From an uncultured Prevotellaceae bacterium (GTDB lineage Bacteria; Bacteroidota; Bacteroidia; Bacteroidales; Bacteroidaceae): a stretch of 64,000 nucleotides of DNA. The stretch is taken from assembly GCA_902762565.1 (NCBI GenBank), contig CACWOS010000006.1, positions 16,373-80,372 on the forward strand, read 5' to 3'. Below are positions 22,899 through 32,000 of the stretch, piece after piece. The notes under the pieces were generated by a model, which was given only the letters and a program-made list of their open reading frames with translations, was not told the origin of the DNA and searched no databases. Within the stretch, counting starts at the first letter, position 1; every line of letters starts with the position of its first letter. The position numbers were made by a program, and so were the translations under genes.

Positions 22899-24644
22899 AT
22901 GAATATGAAGAAATTTATACTTTCACTGATAACGATGCTGGCCTCGTTGTCCATGCTGGCACAGGGATGGCCTTCACAGTATGAGGGCGTGATGTTGCAG
23001 GGATTCTACTGGGACTCGTACACAGATACGAACTGGGCAAACTTAGAGTCGCAGGCCGATGAAATGTCGCAATTCTTCGACCTCATCTGGGTGCCTAACT
23101 CAGCATACGCCAACGCGTTGACCATGAATATGGGCTATCATCCCGTCTATTGGTTCGACCACAAGAGTGCTTTCGGTACAGAGGCACAGCTACGCTCGAT
23201 GATCAATACCTTTAAGGCAAAGGGTACGGGCATTATTGAGGATGTCGTTATTAACCATCGTGCCAGTGTTGACGGCAACTGGTTGCATTTCCCTGCTGAG
23301 ACATATAAAGGTGTGACCTATCAGCTGACGGCTGCAGACATCTGCAGAACCGACGAGGCAAAAGACAATGGTTACAATCCTACAGGAGCCAATGATACTG
23401 GTGATAATTGGGGCGGTGCACGCGACTTAGACCATACAGGCGCTAATGTTCAGAAGAATGTGAATGCCTATCTCGACTTCCTGCTCAACGATTTGGGTTA
23501 TATAGGTTTCCGCTATGACTTCGTAAAGGGTTTTGCCGCCAAGTATGTGGGGCAGTATAATGTGACCGCTAAGCCCAAGTTCTCCGTAGGCGAGTGCTGG
23601 GACGGCAATAAAACGGTGGTGACCAACTGGATTAACGGCACCAAGCAGGACGATGTCATCCAGAGTGCAGCCTTCGACTTCCCGCTGAAGTACTATATCA
23701 ACGATGCTTTTAGCGGTGGCAAATGGAGCCGGTTGAAGGATGGCTGTCTGTCTGACGATGACAACTACAAGCGCTATGCCGTGACGTTTGTCGACAACCA
23801 TGATACTGGACGTCAGGGCGAATGTCCGCTCTATGCCAATGTGGAAGCTGCCAATGCCTTTATCCTCACGATGCCTGGTACCCCCTGTGTATGGCTGAAA
23901 CACTGGCAGACGTACAAGACGACAATTAAGAAGCTTATTCTAACGCGTAAAGCCGTAGGTGTGAACAACGAGAGTAACATTATCTCCATGCAACCAGAGG
24001 CAACAGGCTGCACTGTTATGGTACAGGGCAAAAACGGAAAGATGCTTCTGCTGTTAGGCGATGTAACCAATGGTGGCAACAGCAGCGATTTAAAAGTTGC
24101 AGTTCAAGGTACAAACTTTAAATTGTTGGTTAGCGACAATATTGACCTATCGGCACTCGACAATATCAAGGAGAACGAGTTTATTGCTCCTGATTGCTGC
24201 CAAGTGGAAGAAGGTGAGGTATGTGCTTTCTTCGAGGCACCCACCTCATGGAGTGTCGTGAAATGCTGGGCATGGGACTCGAAGAATAACTATACTGGAG
24301 GTTCATGGCCTGGTGCTGCCTGTACAAAGGTCGGCACGAATAATGGTAAGAACGTGTGGAAATGGAGCTATAGCGGTATGCTGACAACACAGCCCACCTT
24401 TATCATATTTAACAACAATAATAACGGACAGCAAACTGCTGACCTTAACTTTAAGAACGGCGGCTACTACAATGAGGCTGGTGCACTGCAGGGACAGGTG
24501 ACAGGCATCGACGACGCTTTGCGTCTAAATGATAAAGAACAAATGATAAATGCTAAGTGGTACGACCTCAGTGGTCGCCGACTCAACGGTCAGCCGACGA
24601 AGAAAGGCCTGTATATCGTCAATGGCCGAAAGGTCATAAGATAA
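22899..24644 (+). CDS. Secreted GH13 alpha-amylase with starch-binding module and T9SS tail
   Basis: About 581 residues. ATG at 22899 or 22905; the latter starts MKKFILSLITMLASLSMLAQ, the signal peptide. The GH13 barrel (about 25-350) shows VVINHR, nucleophile Asp near 206 (GFRYDF), acid Glu near 231 (VGECWD) and Asp near 302 (VDNHD). After domain C comes a C-terminal starch-binding sandwich of the CBM25/26 kind (about 440-540, VVKCWAWDSKNN...FNNNNNGQQT), then the tail YDLSGRRL...KGLYIVNGRK. It should be exported by T9SS and cut starch at the surface for SusC-F. There is no lipobox, unlike SusG. The linker before the tail is built from AATGATA-like repeats. Confidence 0.93.
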   Translation: MNMKKFILSLITMLASLSMLAQGWPSQYEGVMLQGFYWDSYTDTNWANLESQADEMSQFFDLIWVPNSAYANALTMNMGYHPVYWFDHKSAFGTEAQLRSMINTFKAKGTGIIEDVVINHRASVDGNWLHFPAETYKGVTYQLTAADICRTDEAKDNGYNPTGANDTGDNWGGARDLDHTGANVQKNVNAYLDFLLNDLGYIGFRYDFVKGFAAKYVGQYNVTAKPKFSVGECWDGNKTVVTNWINGTKQDDVIQSAAFDFPLKYYINDAFSGGKWSRLKDGCLSDDDNYKRYAVTFVDNHDTGRQGECPLYANVEAANAFILTMPGTPCVWLKHWQTYKTTIKKLILTRKAVGVNNESNIISMQPEATGCTVMVQGKNGKMLLLLGDVTNGGNSSDLKVAVQGTNFKLLVSDNIDLSALDNIKENEFIAPDCCQVEEGEVCAFFEAPTSWSVVKCWAWDSKNNYTGGSWPGAACTKVGTNNGKNVWKWSYSGMLTTQPTFIIFNNNNNGQQTADLNFKNGGYYNEAGALQGQVTGIDDALRLNDKEQMINAKWYDLSGRRLNGQPTKKGLYIVNGRKVIR

Positions 24645-24659
24645 TAATAATTTGATACA

Positions 24660-25445
24660 CTATTTTAGGAACGCGCGAATGAAAAACCACGCATGCATGG
24701 CCAAAGTGGTCAGCAGACCATAGTGGCGGCGCATGACGTGAAAGCGTTCCTTCAGCGATTCGCTGTGATGCTGAGTGGTAGCCCCTTCCTCTGTGTAGTT
24801 GGCTACCACCATTTTTGTATTGCAAAGTGTCAGGCCCATGCGTTCACTCTCGCGCATGACACGGATACACCAGTCGACATCGGCTGAGAAACGGTAACGG
24901 GTGTCGTACTGGGTGTTCTTGGCGATATCGGTACGGGCATAGAAAGCCTGGTGGCATACTAGCATGCCGTGGCGGAACGATTTCCAAGTAAGCTTTGCTG
25001 GTGGCTGTAGTCGACGGGGATGCAGAAAACGTCCCTCGTTGTCCACGATATTGGTGTTGCCATACAGCACACCAGGCAACTCGTTTTCAGGATATTGGTT
25101 CAGTCGGCTTTGGTGCACGATTTCTTCTAAAGTATGCGCATCAGGAAGACAATCGCCCGCATTCAGGAAAACGATATAGTCGCCCGAGGCCTGTGTCAGT
25201 CCTTTGTTCATGGCATCATAGATGCCGTGGTCAGGTTCTGACAAGATGATGACCTTATGGCCATTCTCTGAGGTATCGTTTTGTTCCTTATAGCGTTCTG
25301 CCATCAGTAGCGTGTTATCTTTCGACGCCCCGTCGACTATCAGGTGCTCCACACCTTCGTAGGTCTGATGGAGCACACTATTGAGCGTACGCTCTAAAAC
25401 TTTCTCAGCATTATATGTTATTGTGACGATGGAGAATCGTATCAT
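24660..25445 (-). CDS. Family 2 glycosyltransferase
   Basis: 261 residues from the ATG at 25445, which begins MIRFSIVTITYNAEKVLERT, the classic GT2 start; a longer frame from 25508 would only add residues that overlap the upstream gene. The GT-A fold shows HLIVDGASKDNT, SEPDHGIYDAMNKG and FLNAGD (the DxD-type acidic site). It ends in a short hydrophobic helix. It overlaps the preceding GT4 gene by 35 bases, so the two are co-translated. Likely a transferase for surface polysaccharide or glycan assembly; acceptor unknown. It converges with the amylase, with 15 bases between. Confidence 0.88.
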   Translation of the reverse strand: MIRFSIVTITYNAEKVLERTLNSVLHQTYEGVEHLIVDGASKDNTLLMAERYKEQNDTSENGHKVIILSEPDHGIYDAMNKGLTQASGDYIVFLNAGDCLPDAHTLEEIVHQSRLNQYPENELPGVLYGNTNIVDNEGRFLHPRRLQPPAKLTWKSFRHGMLVCHQAFYARTDIAKNTQYDTRYRFSADVDWCIRVMRESERMGLTLCNTKMVVANYTEEGATTQHHSESLKERFHVMRRHYGLLTTLAMHAWFFIRAFLK

Positions 25446-26682
25446 AGATTTCAATATATTTGTTGGCAACACTCTGTTGTGAATAGTTGTGAGCCACTTT
25501 CTGCACACAACTGCTGCTCAGCGCTTGTTGGTCAGCCTCGTCCAGCACGTAATGAATGCCTTTGGCTAAGTCCTCTGCGTCTTGGAAGTTGGCGACATAG
25601 CCATTGGACAGGTGGTCTATCATCTCTGGGATGCCACCCACACGGAATCCTACGCAAGGCACACCGCAAGCCATGGCCTCCATAATGGTGTTAGGCAGGT
25701 TCTCCGACAGTGATGGCAGCACAAAGACGTCGGCTGCGTTATAGACGTTAACGATGCGTTGTTCGTCATTTACATATCCTAAAGCGTGGGTAGGGAAGGG
25801 TAGCAAATGAGCTATCTCTTCAGCATGCCCGCCCAAGATAGCAACTGATGTATTCTCACGACAATCTGGATGTTCACTGGCTATCAACTTGCACGCTTCA
25901 ATCAGGTATTTCATGCCTTTGTTCGGATTCGTGACGCGTTGTGAGGCAAATAGAATGATATGTCCATCCTGTGGCAACCCTAGCGACTGACGGGCCTTCT
26001 TCTTGTCAGCAGGACGATAGCGATGGGTGTCAATAGGGTTGGGAATGACGGTGATGTCTTGCTTATTGAGCAGAGCACTCTTTGCAGCTTCGCTACCCAA
26101 CCATTGGCTGCATGTAACGATAGAGACACGTCTTCCTTCCAGCATTTGCTGCTTCCGTTTCCATATACGGGTTGACAGGTCGTTTGCAGAACCTCCACCA
26201 GGCAACAGGCGGCAGTTCTGACATTGAGTTTCGAAATGGCGACAGCCCATCGTCAGGTGGCAGATGGCTGTGGCTGGCCAGATGTCGTGCATGGTCCATA
26301 CCACAGGTTTGCCCGATTCTAAGATTTTGCGGATACCTTTCAGCGATAGCATACCTTGGTTGATCCAATGTAAGTGGATGACATTCGCTTCTTGAAATTC
26401 TGGTAGCTGTGTGATATCGGTACCGCAGTTGGCAATGTCTATTTCAAAAAGATGCGTGCGTTTCAGTCGAAGATGCCACCAGATGCAGAACCGTTCCCAC
26501 AGGAAATGCCATCGGAGCTGCCAGGTCTGGGGTAGGGCACAGACCGACAGATGGTTTGTTTCCTTATCTCGTACCAGCATCTTGGCTTTGACGCCGTTGT
26601 TGTTCAGTGCTTCCATCAGGCGATTGGCTGCTACGGCCGCCCCACCTGTTCTCTCACTCGTATTGACAATGAGTACTCTCAT
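25411..26682 (-). CDS. Family 4 glycosyltransferase
   Basis: 423 residues, GT-B fold. The N-terminal half has RTGGAAVAANRLMEAL and the C-terminal half has ILFASQRVTNPNKG and LPSLSENLPNTIMEAMACG, the GT4 E-x7-E nucleotide-sugar site, followed by VPCVGFRVGGIPEMI. A cysteine-rich stretch near residue 150 (CRHFETQCQNC) is a known variant in this subgroup. It uses its own promoter (26704-26735) and is followed by the overlapping GT2. Confidence 0.9.
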   Translation of the reverse strand: MRVLIVNTSERTGGAAVAANRLMEALNNNGVKAKMLVRDKETNHLSVCALPQTWQLRWHFLWERFCIWWHLRLKRTHLFEIDIANCGTDITQLPEFQEANVIHLHWINQGMLSLKGIRKILESGKPVVWTMHDIWPATAICHLTMGCRHFETQCQNCRLLPGGGSANDLSTRIWKRKQQMLEGRRVSIVTCSQWLGSEAAKSALLNKQDITVIPNPIDTHRYRPADKKKARQSLGLPQDGHIILFASQRVTNPNKGMKYLIEACKLIASEHPDCRENTSVAILGGHAEEIAHLLPFPTHALGYVNDEQRIVNVYNAADVFVLPSLSENLPNTIMEAMACGVPCVGFRVGGIPEMIDHLSNGYVANFQDAEDLAKGIHYVLDEADQQALSSSCVQKVAHNYSQQSVANKYIEIYDTILHRHNNI

Positions 26683-26703
26683 ACCTTAATATAAATGATG
26701 GTA

Positions 26704-26735
26704 CAAAGGTACGAATAAGTGAGCAAAAAGCCAAA
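26704..26735 (-). promoter_or_regulatory. Promoter of the two glycosyltransferase genes
   Basis: Minus strand: TACCTTTG (26711-26704) with TTTG (26735-26732) 20 nt upstream, a full match to the Bacteroidota consensus, 21 bases before the start codon. Confidence 0.75.
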
Positions 26736-26818
26736 TTTATTTGAGCTTTTTCGAATTCTTAAAAGCCATTCACAATTGGCGATAAATGTGTTAATATCTG
26801 TTGTTTTCGCGCACAACA

Positions 26819-26834
26819 CTTGATTTAAATCAAG
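26819..26834. promoter_or_regulatory. FNR/CRP-type palindrome
   Basis: CTTGATTTAAATCAAG is a perfect 16-bp palindrome containing TTGAT-N4-ATCAA, the consensus of FNR-class sites. It is about 68 bases upstream of the -7 box at 26895 and about 108 bases upstream of the divergent glycosyltransferase -7 box. Confidence 0.6.
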
Positions 26835-26870
26835 AATAGAGTGCTTTTTTACACTTATTCCCCTCAAAAT

Positions 26871-26902
26871 ATTGCAAATGATAGAAAAACGTTGTACCTT
26901 TG
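26871..26902 (+). promoter_or_regulatory. Promoter of the candidate structured RNA
   Basis: TACCTTTG (26895-26902) matches TAnnTTTG. ATTG (26871-26874) lies 20 nt upstream as a near -33 box. No protein-coding frame follows. Confidence 0.7.
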
Positions 26903-26904
26903 CA

Positions 26905-27217
26905 TCGTCAAACAAAGACAACGCTTGACTAAGTGAAGTCGAGTAATGGTTAATAGATTGTTTTAGGTTAGTAGTAATATTTATAGTTTTAGGTTTTTAG
27001 TTATTGGTAATAAGAAAGTTTTAAATGTGTTAGGATAACAGTGGTCGTCGCGAGACGCTCATAACTTTCTTTTTAAAGCGAAAAGGTTAGTATTAGTTAT
27101 ATATGCTGTCTGAGGACAGCCCTCCAGTCGAAAGACTGGATTATATTGGAAAAGGATTTTTAGTTAAACATAGGCTTTTGAACGTTGCCGCTCGATGATG
27201 AGTAGCAACGTTTTTTT
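26905..27217 (+). ncRNA. Candidate structured non-coding RNA, about 310 nt
   Basis: The interval has a promoter, a terminator and no open frame of note. Hairpins in order: 26924-26930 with 26937-26943; a 9-bp helix 27012-27020 with 27063-27071 enclosing CGTC-GCGA-GACG (27046-27057, GNRA loop); 27105-27110 with 27115-27120; 27123-27129 with 27134-27140 capped by GAAA (GNRA loop); then the terminator stem 27181-27188 with 27205-27212. I do not see the RNase P, tmRNA or SRP hallmark motifs. The 5' end is set from the -7 box and is approximate. 6S-like or a new family are both open. Confidence 0.6.
27181..27217 (+). terminator. Terminator of the candidate RNA
   Basis: AACGTTGC pairs exactly with GCAACGTT (27205-27212). 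The T-run 27211-27217 makes it a textbook intrinsic terminator on the plus strand. It also sits 24 bases after ispF, which converges on it. Confidence 0.88.
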
Positions 27218-27240
27218 GTATCCAAACTTCTCTAACTTCT

Positions 27241-27717
27241 TTAACTTCTCTCTATCAATGCCACGGCGTACGCACTGATACCCTCCTGGCGTCCTGTAAA
27301 TCCGAGTTTCTCTGTTGTGGTGGCTTTGATGCTAATCTGGTCAGGGTCGCACCCGATGACGTTAGCCATGCATTGTTGCATGTCAGGGATGTGCGGATTC
27401 ATCTTAGGCTTTTCTGCGCAGATGGTAGCGTCGATATTCACCAGTTGATAGCCTTTGGTAGCTATCAGCTCGATGGTCTTCTTCAGGATGATCTTGCTGT
27501 CCATCCCGTCTGTCTCTGCCGAGGTATCTGGGAAGTGATAGCCGATGTCGCGCATGTTTGCTGCCCCCAGAATGGCATCACAGATGGCATGAATCAGTAC
27601 GTCGGCATCGCTGTGTCCCAGCAAGCCTAGCTCATGTTCCAACTTGATGCCACCCATCCACAACTCGCGACCTTTCACTAACTGGTGGACGTCATAGCCC
27701 ATTCCTACTCTTATCAT
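27241..27717 (-). CDS. ispF: 2-C-methyl-D-erythritol 2,4-cyclodiphosphate synthase
   Basis: 158 residues, the full IspF length. Metal-binding YDVH (Asp9, His11) and GHSDADVLIHA are present, and the C-terminal TTTEKLGFTGR motif contacts CDP. It makes MEcPP in the non-mevalonate isoprenoid pathway as a cytoplasmic trimer. It is last in the FAH-porU-porV-ispF unit; porU-porV-ispF is also the order I recall from Porphyromonas. The start is preceded by 8-bp CGAAATAA tandem repeats. Confidence 0.96.
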   Translation of the reverse strand: MIRVGMGYDVHQLVKGRELWMGGIKLEHELGLLGHSDADVLIHAICDAILGAANMRDIGYHFPDTSAETDGMDSKIILKKTIELIATKGYQLVNIDATICAEKPKMNPHIPDMQQCMANVIGCDPDQISIKATTTEKLGFTGRQEGISAYAVALIERS

Positions 27718-27724
27718 GTTTTCC

Positions 27725-27756
27725 TTATTTCGTTATTTCGTTATTTCGTAATTCCG
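27725..27756 (-). repeat. 8-bp tandem repeat before the ispF start
   Basis: Three exact TTATTTCG units (27725-27748) and one diverged unit (to 27756); in gene sense CGAAATAA. The array ends 8 bases upstream of the ispF ATG. Confidence 0.85.
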
Positions 27757-27766
27757 AGATCCCGAT

Positions 27767-28990
27767 TTATTTCTTGAAGAGGTCCTTGATACCATCCATA
27801 TCGAATGACAGGGTGAAGCGCAGCGTTTGGTCAAGCGGGTTACTCTTGGCAGTAGCAATGACGTAGCCCACATCGAGCGAAAAGACGTTCATGCGGAAGC
27901 CGCCACCCACGGTGAAGTAGGTACGGTTACCCTTGTTCTCTGATTCGTGGTGATAACCTGCACGCAGCGAGAACTGGTCGTGATACACGTATTCGGCACC
28001 GATGCTCCATTGGATCTCCTCCAGCTCTTCCTTGAAGCCACCTGGTGCGTCAGTAAAGCTCTTGAAGATACCCGATATCGAGCTGACGTCGTAGTACTTC
28101 TCCATAGCGTAGGCATCCAGACTGCCCCATTTCGTGCTGTCAGGATCCTCGGCGCGCCACATCTCCTTGGTTGGAGCCATTGGTACTAACAGCTTGTTGG
28201 CGTCGGCGGCAATGGTGAAACGGTTGTACTCGTCGACGGGAATCATCAGCGAGGCACCTATACGCAGGTTGGCAGGCAGGAACTGTGAACGGTTATCACC
28301 AAAGTAGGTAATCTTCGAACCCACATTCGAGAGGCTTAGACCCAAGCCCAACTGACATTCGCGCTGTCCGATGTTCAGATAGTTCTGATAGTAGCATGCC
28401 AAGTCGGCAGCAAAGGCTGAGGCCGGCGACGCATCCTCCGTATAGTCGTAGCGCAGGTCGCTATAGATCCAGCGCAGGGCGGCGGCAATAGAGAATTTCT
28501 CACTCAGCATCAGCGAGGCACCTACGTCCAGTGACATCTCGTAGGGTTTCACCGTCATCGCATTCTCTTCCAGCGAGGTGTACACCTCACCCAGCGAGAA
28601 GTAACGCAGCGAACCGCTGATGGCCGCATAGTCACCAATACGATAGTAACCAGCCAAGTATGCCAGGTCGATGTCGTTCACCAACTGACGCAACCACGGG
28701 GTGTAGTTCAGGGATACACCTGCCTTGCTGATACAGAACGGATACTTGGCAGGATTCCAGAACTGCGAGTTGACGTCAGGGTCAGTGGCAGCACCTATAT
28801 CACCCATACCGGCACTACGTGCATCAGGAGCGATGGTCTGCGAGATGACAGCGTGGTCGATAGGACGGAACTGGCTCTTGGCGTCTTGCGCAAACCCTGT
28901 TAAAGGTAAAAAGGTAAAAAGGTAAAAAGGTAAAACCTTTCTTACCCAACCAATTACCTTACTATTCATTCTTTTCTTCATATCTTTCAT
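27767..28990 (-). CDS. porV: T9SS outer-membrane barrel PorV (LptO)
   Basis: 407 residues. The signal peptide ends TGFAQ, and starts at M1, M4 or M8 are all possible. The mature protein opens FRPIDHAVISQTIAPDARSAGMGD, the PorV signature, and continues as a FadL-like barrel (QFWNPAKYPF, LRAGYHHESENKGNRTYFTVGGGF). PorV receives T9SS cargo at the outer membrane and hands it to PorU for tail removal. It lies just after porU. Part of the signal peptide (FYLFTFLP) is encoded by GGTAAAAA repeats read on the opposite strand (28905-28934). Confidence 0.95.
   Translation of the reverse strand: MKDMKKRMNSKVIGWVRKVLPFYLFTFLPLTGFAQDAKSQFRPIDHAVISQTIAPDARSAGMGDIGAATDPDVNSQFWNPAKYPFCISKAGVSLNYTPWLRQLVNDIDLAYLAGYYRIGDYAAISGSLRYFSLGEVYTSLEENAMTVKPYEMSLDVGASLMLSEKFSIAAALRWIYSDLRYDYTEDASPASAFAADLACYYQNYLNIGQRECQLGLGLSLSNVGSKITYFGDNRSQFLPANLRIGASLMIPVDEYNRFTIAADANKLLVPMAPTKEMWRAEDPDSTKWGSLDAYAMEKYYDVSSISGIFKSFTDAPGGFKEELEEIQWSIGAEYVYHDQFSLRAGYHHESENKGNRTYFTVGGGFRMNVFSLDVGYVIATAKSNPLDQTLRFTLSFDMDGIKDLFKK
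28905..28934 (-). repeat. 8-bp tandem repeat inside the porV signal peptide
   Basis: GGTAAAAA at 28905, 28913 and 28921 with a partial fourth copy. Read on the coding strand it gives hydrophobic codons of the signal-peptide core. Confidence 0.85.
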
Positions 28991-28999
28991 ATATTTTAT

Positions 29000-29037
29000 T
29001 TTTACCTTTTTACTTTTTTACCCTTTACCCTTTACTT
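29000..29037 (-). repeat. AGGTAAAA-type repeat between porU and porV
   Basis: Consecutive units TTTTACCT, TTTTACTT, TTTTACCC and then 7-bp TTTACCC. The array starts in the last porU codons and ends 10 bases before the porV ATG. Confidence 0.75.
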
Positions 29038-32000
29038 GTTCGTCAGCACAATCAGTTTCTTAGCTTTCGATACATACGAGCTGCCTTCGCTGCTCAGTTG
29101 TACGCGATAGAGATAGACACCAGTACCCAGGCGACTGCCTCCACCTGTGGTCAAGTCCCAGTCGATGGTCAGCGTGTTGCCGCTATAGGTGTCCGACTCG
29201 TTGTGCGTCCATAGATGGCGTCCAGAGATGTCGAAGATGTCGATGATGACGTTCATCTTGCTGTCAGCACGGTCGTGGACGATGCGGAATGTCGTCTTCG
29301 TCGTTGCAGGATTCGGCGTGCAGTCCATATCGCTGAACAGCGGCTCTACACCTTTCACCACGTTGAAGTCGAACTCTGCCGTCGACGAGTTGTTCAATAC
29401 GTCCCAGGCACGGAACAGCAAGTGGTGTTTGCCGTAGTCCAGTGCAGGGATGCTGTAGCCCAGCTTGCCGCTGGTATAGCTGCCGAAGTCGTACTGGAAG
29501 TATTCATTCAGCGAGTAGGTCTTGTTCATCTCACCGTCGATGATGAGTTGCAGGTCATGTCCGATACCGTTACCTGCCGCATTGATACCATCCTCGTCGC
29601 TTATTTCTGCCACGAAGTAGGGCGTACTGTTCACGTTGCCGCCATTGACGAACGACGTGCTGTTCAGATAGCAGTAGATGTTTGGTCCCTGCTGATTGTC
29701 GCTGCCTTCGCCTTTGCCGTTCATCACGAGATTCTCGAAGCGTCCGTTTGCCGTCTTCGTCTTGTCGCTGTTGACGGCAAAGAGGTTGATGATGCCCTGC
29801 TGGTCTGAATATGAGATGTCCTTGGGCACGACGAAGGTAAAGGTGAAGCGTCCTTGTCTGACGCTGTCGTTACCATTGAAGATCGTGCTCGTCCTGTCAT
29901 AGTAGACGAAGGGCTCGTCGGCCTCCGAGGTGTCGTTCAACTTGCAGACAATCTTCTCTTTTGCATCGCGCACCATCGCATTCACCGTTCCGTAGAACCC
30001 TGTGTCTGTCTCGTTATTGCTGTTCAGCACGCGTCCGCTGACAGTGGCTGTCGTGCCAGCCTTCAGCGTCAGGATGTCGCTGCTGACAGCAGCATGGTTG
30101 ATGCTGTCCACCACGATGGTGGCTGTGGGCAGTGCCAGACGAATGGCTGGGTCGCCCAATAGCGTGTATTGCAGCTTGTTTTCCGATTTGTCGCTCGACC
30201 AGATAGGTCTCAGGTTGCCCTGAGCATCCTTCTGGTATCCGATGATGATACCTGTCGTCACCAGTTCCGACTTGGCCCGTCTCACGGCCTCGCCGATAGG
30301 CATCATCTGTCCGCTCTCGTCACGACTCAGCACCTGACGGGTAAAGGCGACATTCATCAGCTTGTTCTGCGGCTGATAGACGGTGCGCGTCGTGCCGAAG
30401 AAGGCGATGGCGCCACCTTTTGCGTTGAAGAGGGCCGTCTCTCCGATGTTGTCCTCCTGTCCGTCGAAGGGCATGATGTCGCACGATGCCGTCATCCACA
30501 GCGGCAGTCGCATGGCTGATGACAGGTTGTAGTCTGTCAGTGTCAGCACGTATTCGTGGCTGATGGCGTCGGCACGTCCGTGACCTGAATAGTTCATGAT
30601 GAGTGCACCCTGCTGCATCTGTTGGCGTATCAGTCTGGTGACGTCAGGATAGCGGTTGCCCGTTGCTGTCGTCACGCGTGTATAGGCATCCCACATGACG
30701 CGTTTCACCTGTAGGTTGGGGTGCAGCAGTTCCGTCAGATGGGCCACTGAGTCGGCATCTTCCATGTGGCAGTTCTGGTTGCCGTCGTCACCCATCACGA
30801 AGACGGTGTTCTGCCAGATGCCTGCCTCCTTATTATTGATATAGTTGTCTATCTTGTCCACGACAATCTCTGCATCGCCATTCGAACGTGCCGTGATGCG
30901 TCCTACGGCGATGTCCGTCTTTTCTGTCAGCAAGCTGGCACCCTCGTTGTCGTCCAACAGCCCAAAGTAGTCGTCGCTCACATAGCAACTCGTGTGACTG
31001 TATGAGTTCTCGCTCTCGTAGCATAGCAGGAAGTCGTCTGGCGACGTGTTTGCCCATTCACTACAGCGCATGCGGTTGTCCCATGCTGCGTCGCCCAACA
31101 GCAACAGGTATTTGGGCATGTCCTCTTCCGTCTCAGCCCTGTCGTATAGCATCTTGACGTAGCGCCTGTAGGCGTTGGCATCAGGCGTACCACTCGAGAA
31201 CTCGTTGTAGAGCTCGTCGGCAGGTACGATTCTCACGCGGAGCGTGTCGTGTGCCTCGTGCAGTGCCTTGATACGCTCGGCTTGCTTCATCAGCTTCTGC
31301 GTGGTTGGTATGATGATGACCATGTCCACTGCGGTATCGGCATGATGGTTCTGATTCGTGATGTGGTAAAGGTATTCAGGCGTGCCGAAGCTACCACCCT
31401 CCAAGTCAGGTGCGCTCTGAGGTTGCTCAGCGTATATGGAGATATAGTCCAAGCGGGTGGTGCCGCTGCTGGCACTTGTCGTTACACTCACCGTATTGCT
31501 GGCCTGCAGATTGCTGACGATGAAGGTACGCGTTGATGTCAGCATAGATTCATATTCGCCTTGTTTGGGTATCGTCATCGTGCCCAGCGTCTCACCATTC
31601 AGCGCCACTGTGATACCAGCTCCGCCATAGGCCGTCAGCACGATGGTCAGCTGTCCTCGACCAGTCCCTCTGGCACTGATAGTGTAGCTCTTCGTGGTGC
31701 CAGCCTGTATCTCTGTGGCGTCATACAGGTTGCGTCCACCATGAAACCAGGCATAGTCGTCCACCTCGTACAGCGTGCAGTAGTCGTCGCGCAGTGGATA
31801 GTATGCTTTCAAAAATTCCTCCTTTTCAACGGTCAGTGGCGTGCTGTCGTCTTCTGTCAGGAAGTAGTAGCCGTAGTCGGAATAGTTGTTGCGGATGCGC
31901 TTGTAGCTACTGTCCCACGTGACGGGTCCTACAGCGTAGAACAGGCGTCGTCCGTTTACGGTGCAGGTGGCCAACTCCTTTAAATCGTCGGTTTCAACGA

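Noticed and set aside
26679-26921. 80-residue protein on the minus strand
   Set aside because: It spans the two divergent promoters and the FNR-type palindrome, so coding is unlikely.
26905-27217. RNase P RNA, tmRNA or SRP RNA
   Set aside because: The hallmark motifs (GAGGAAAGUC core, tag reading frame with tRNA-like ends, GGAA-capped SRP domain) were not found by eye.
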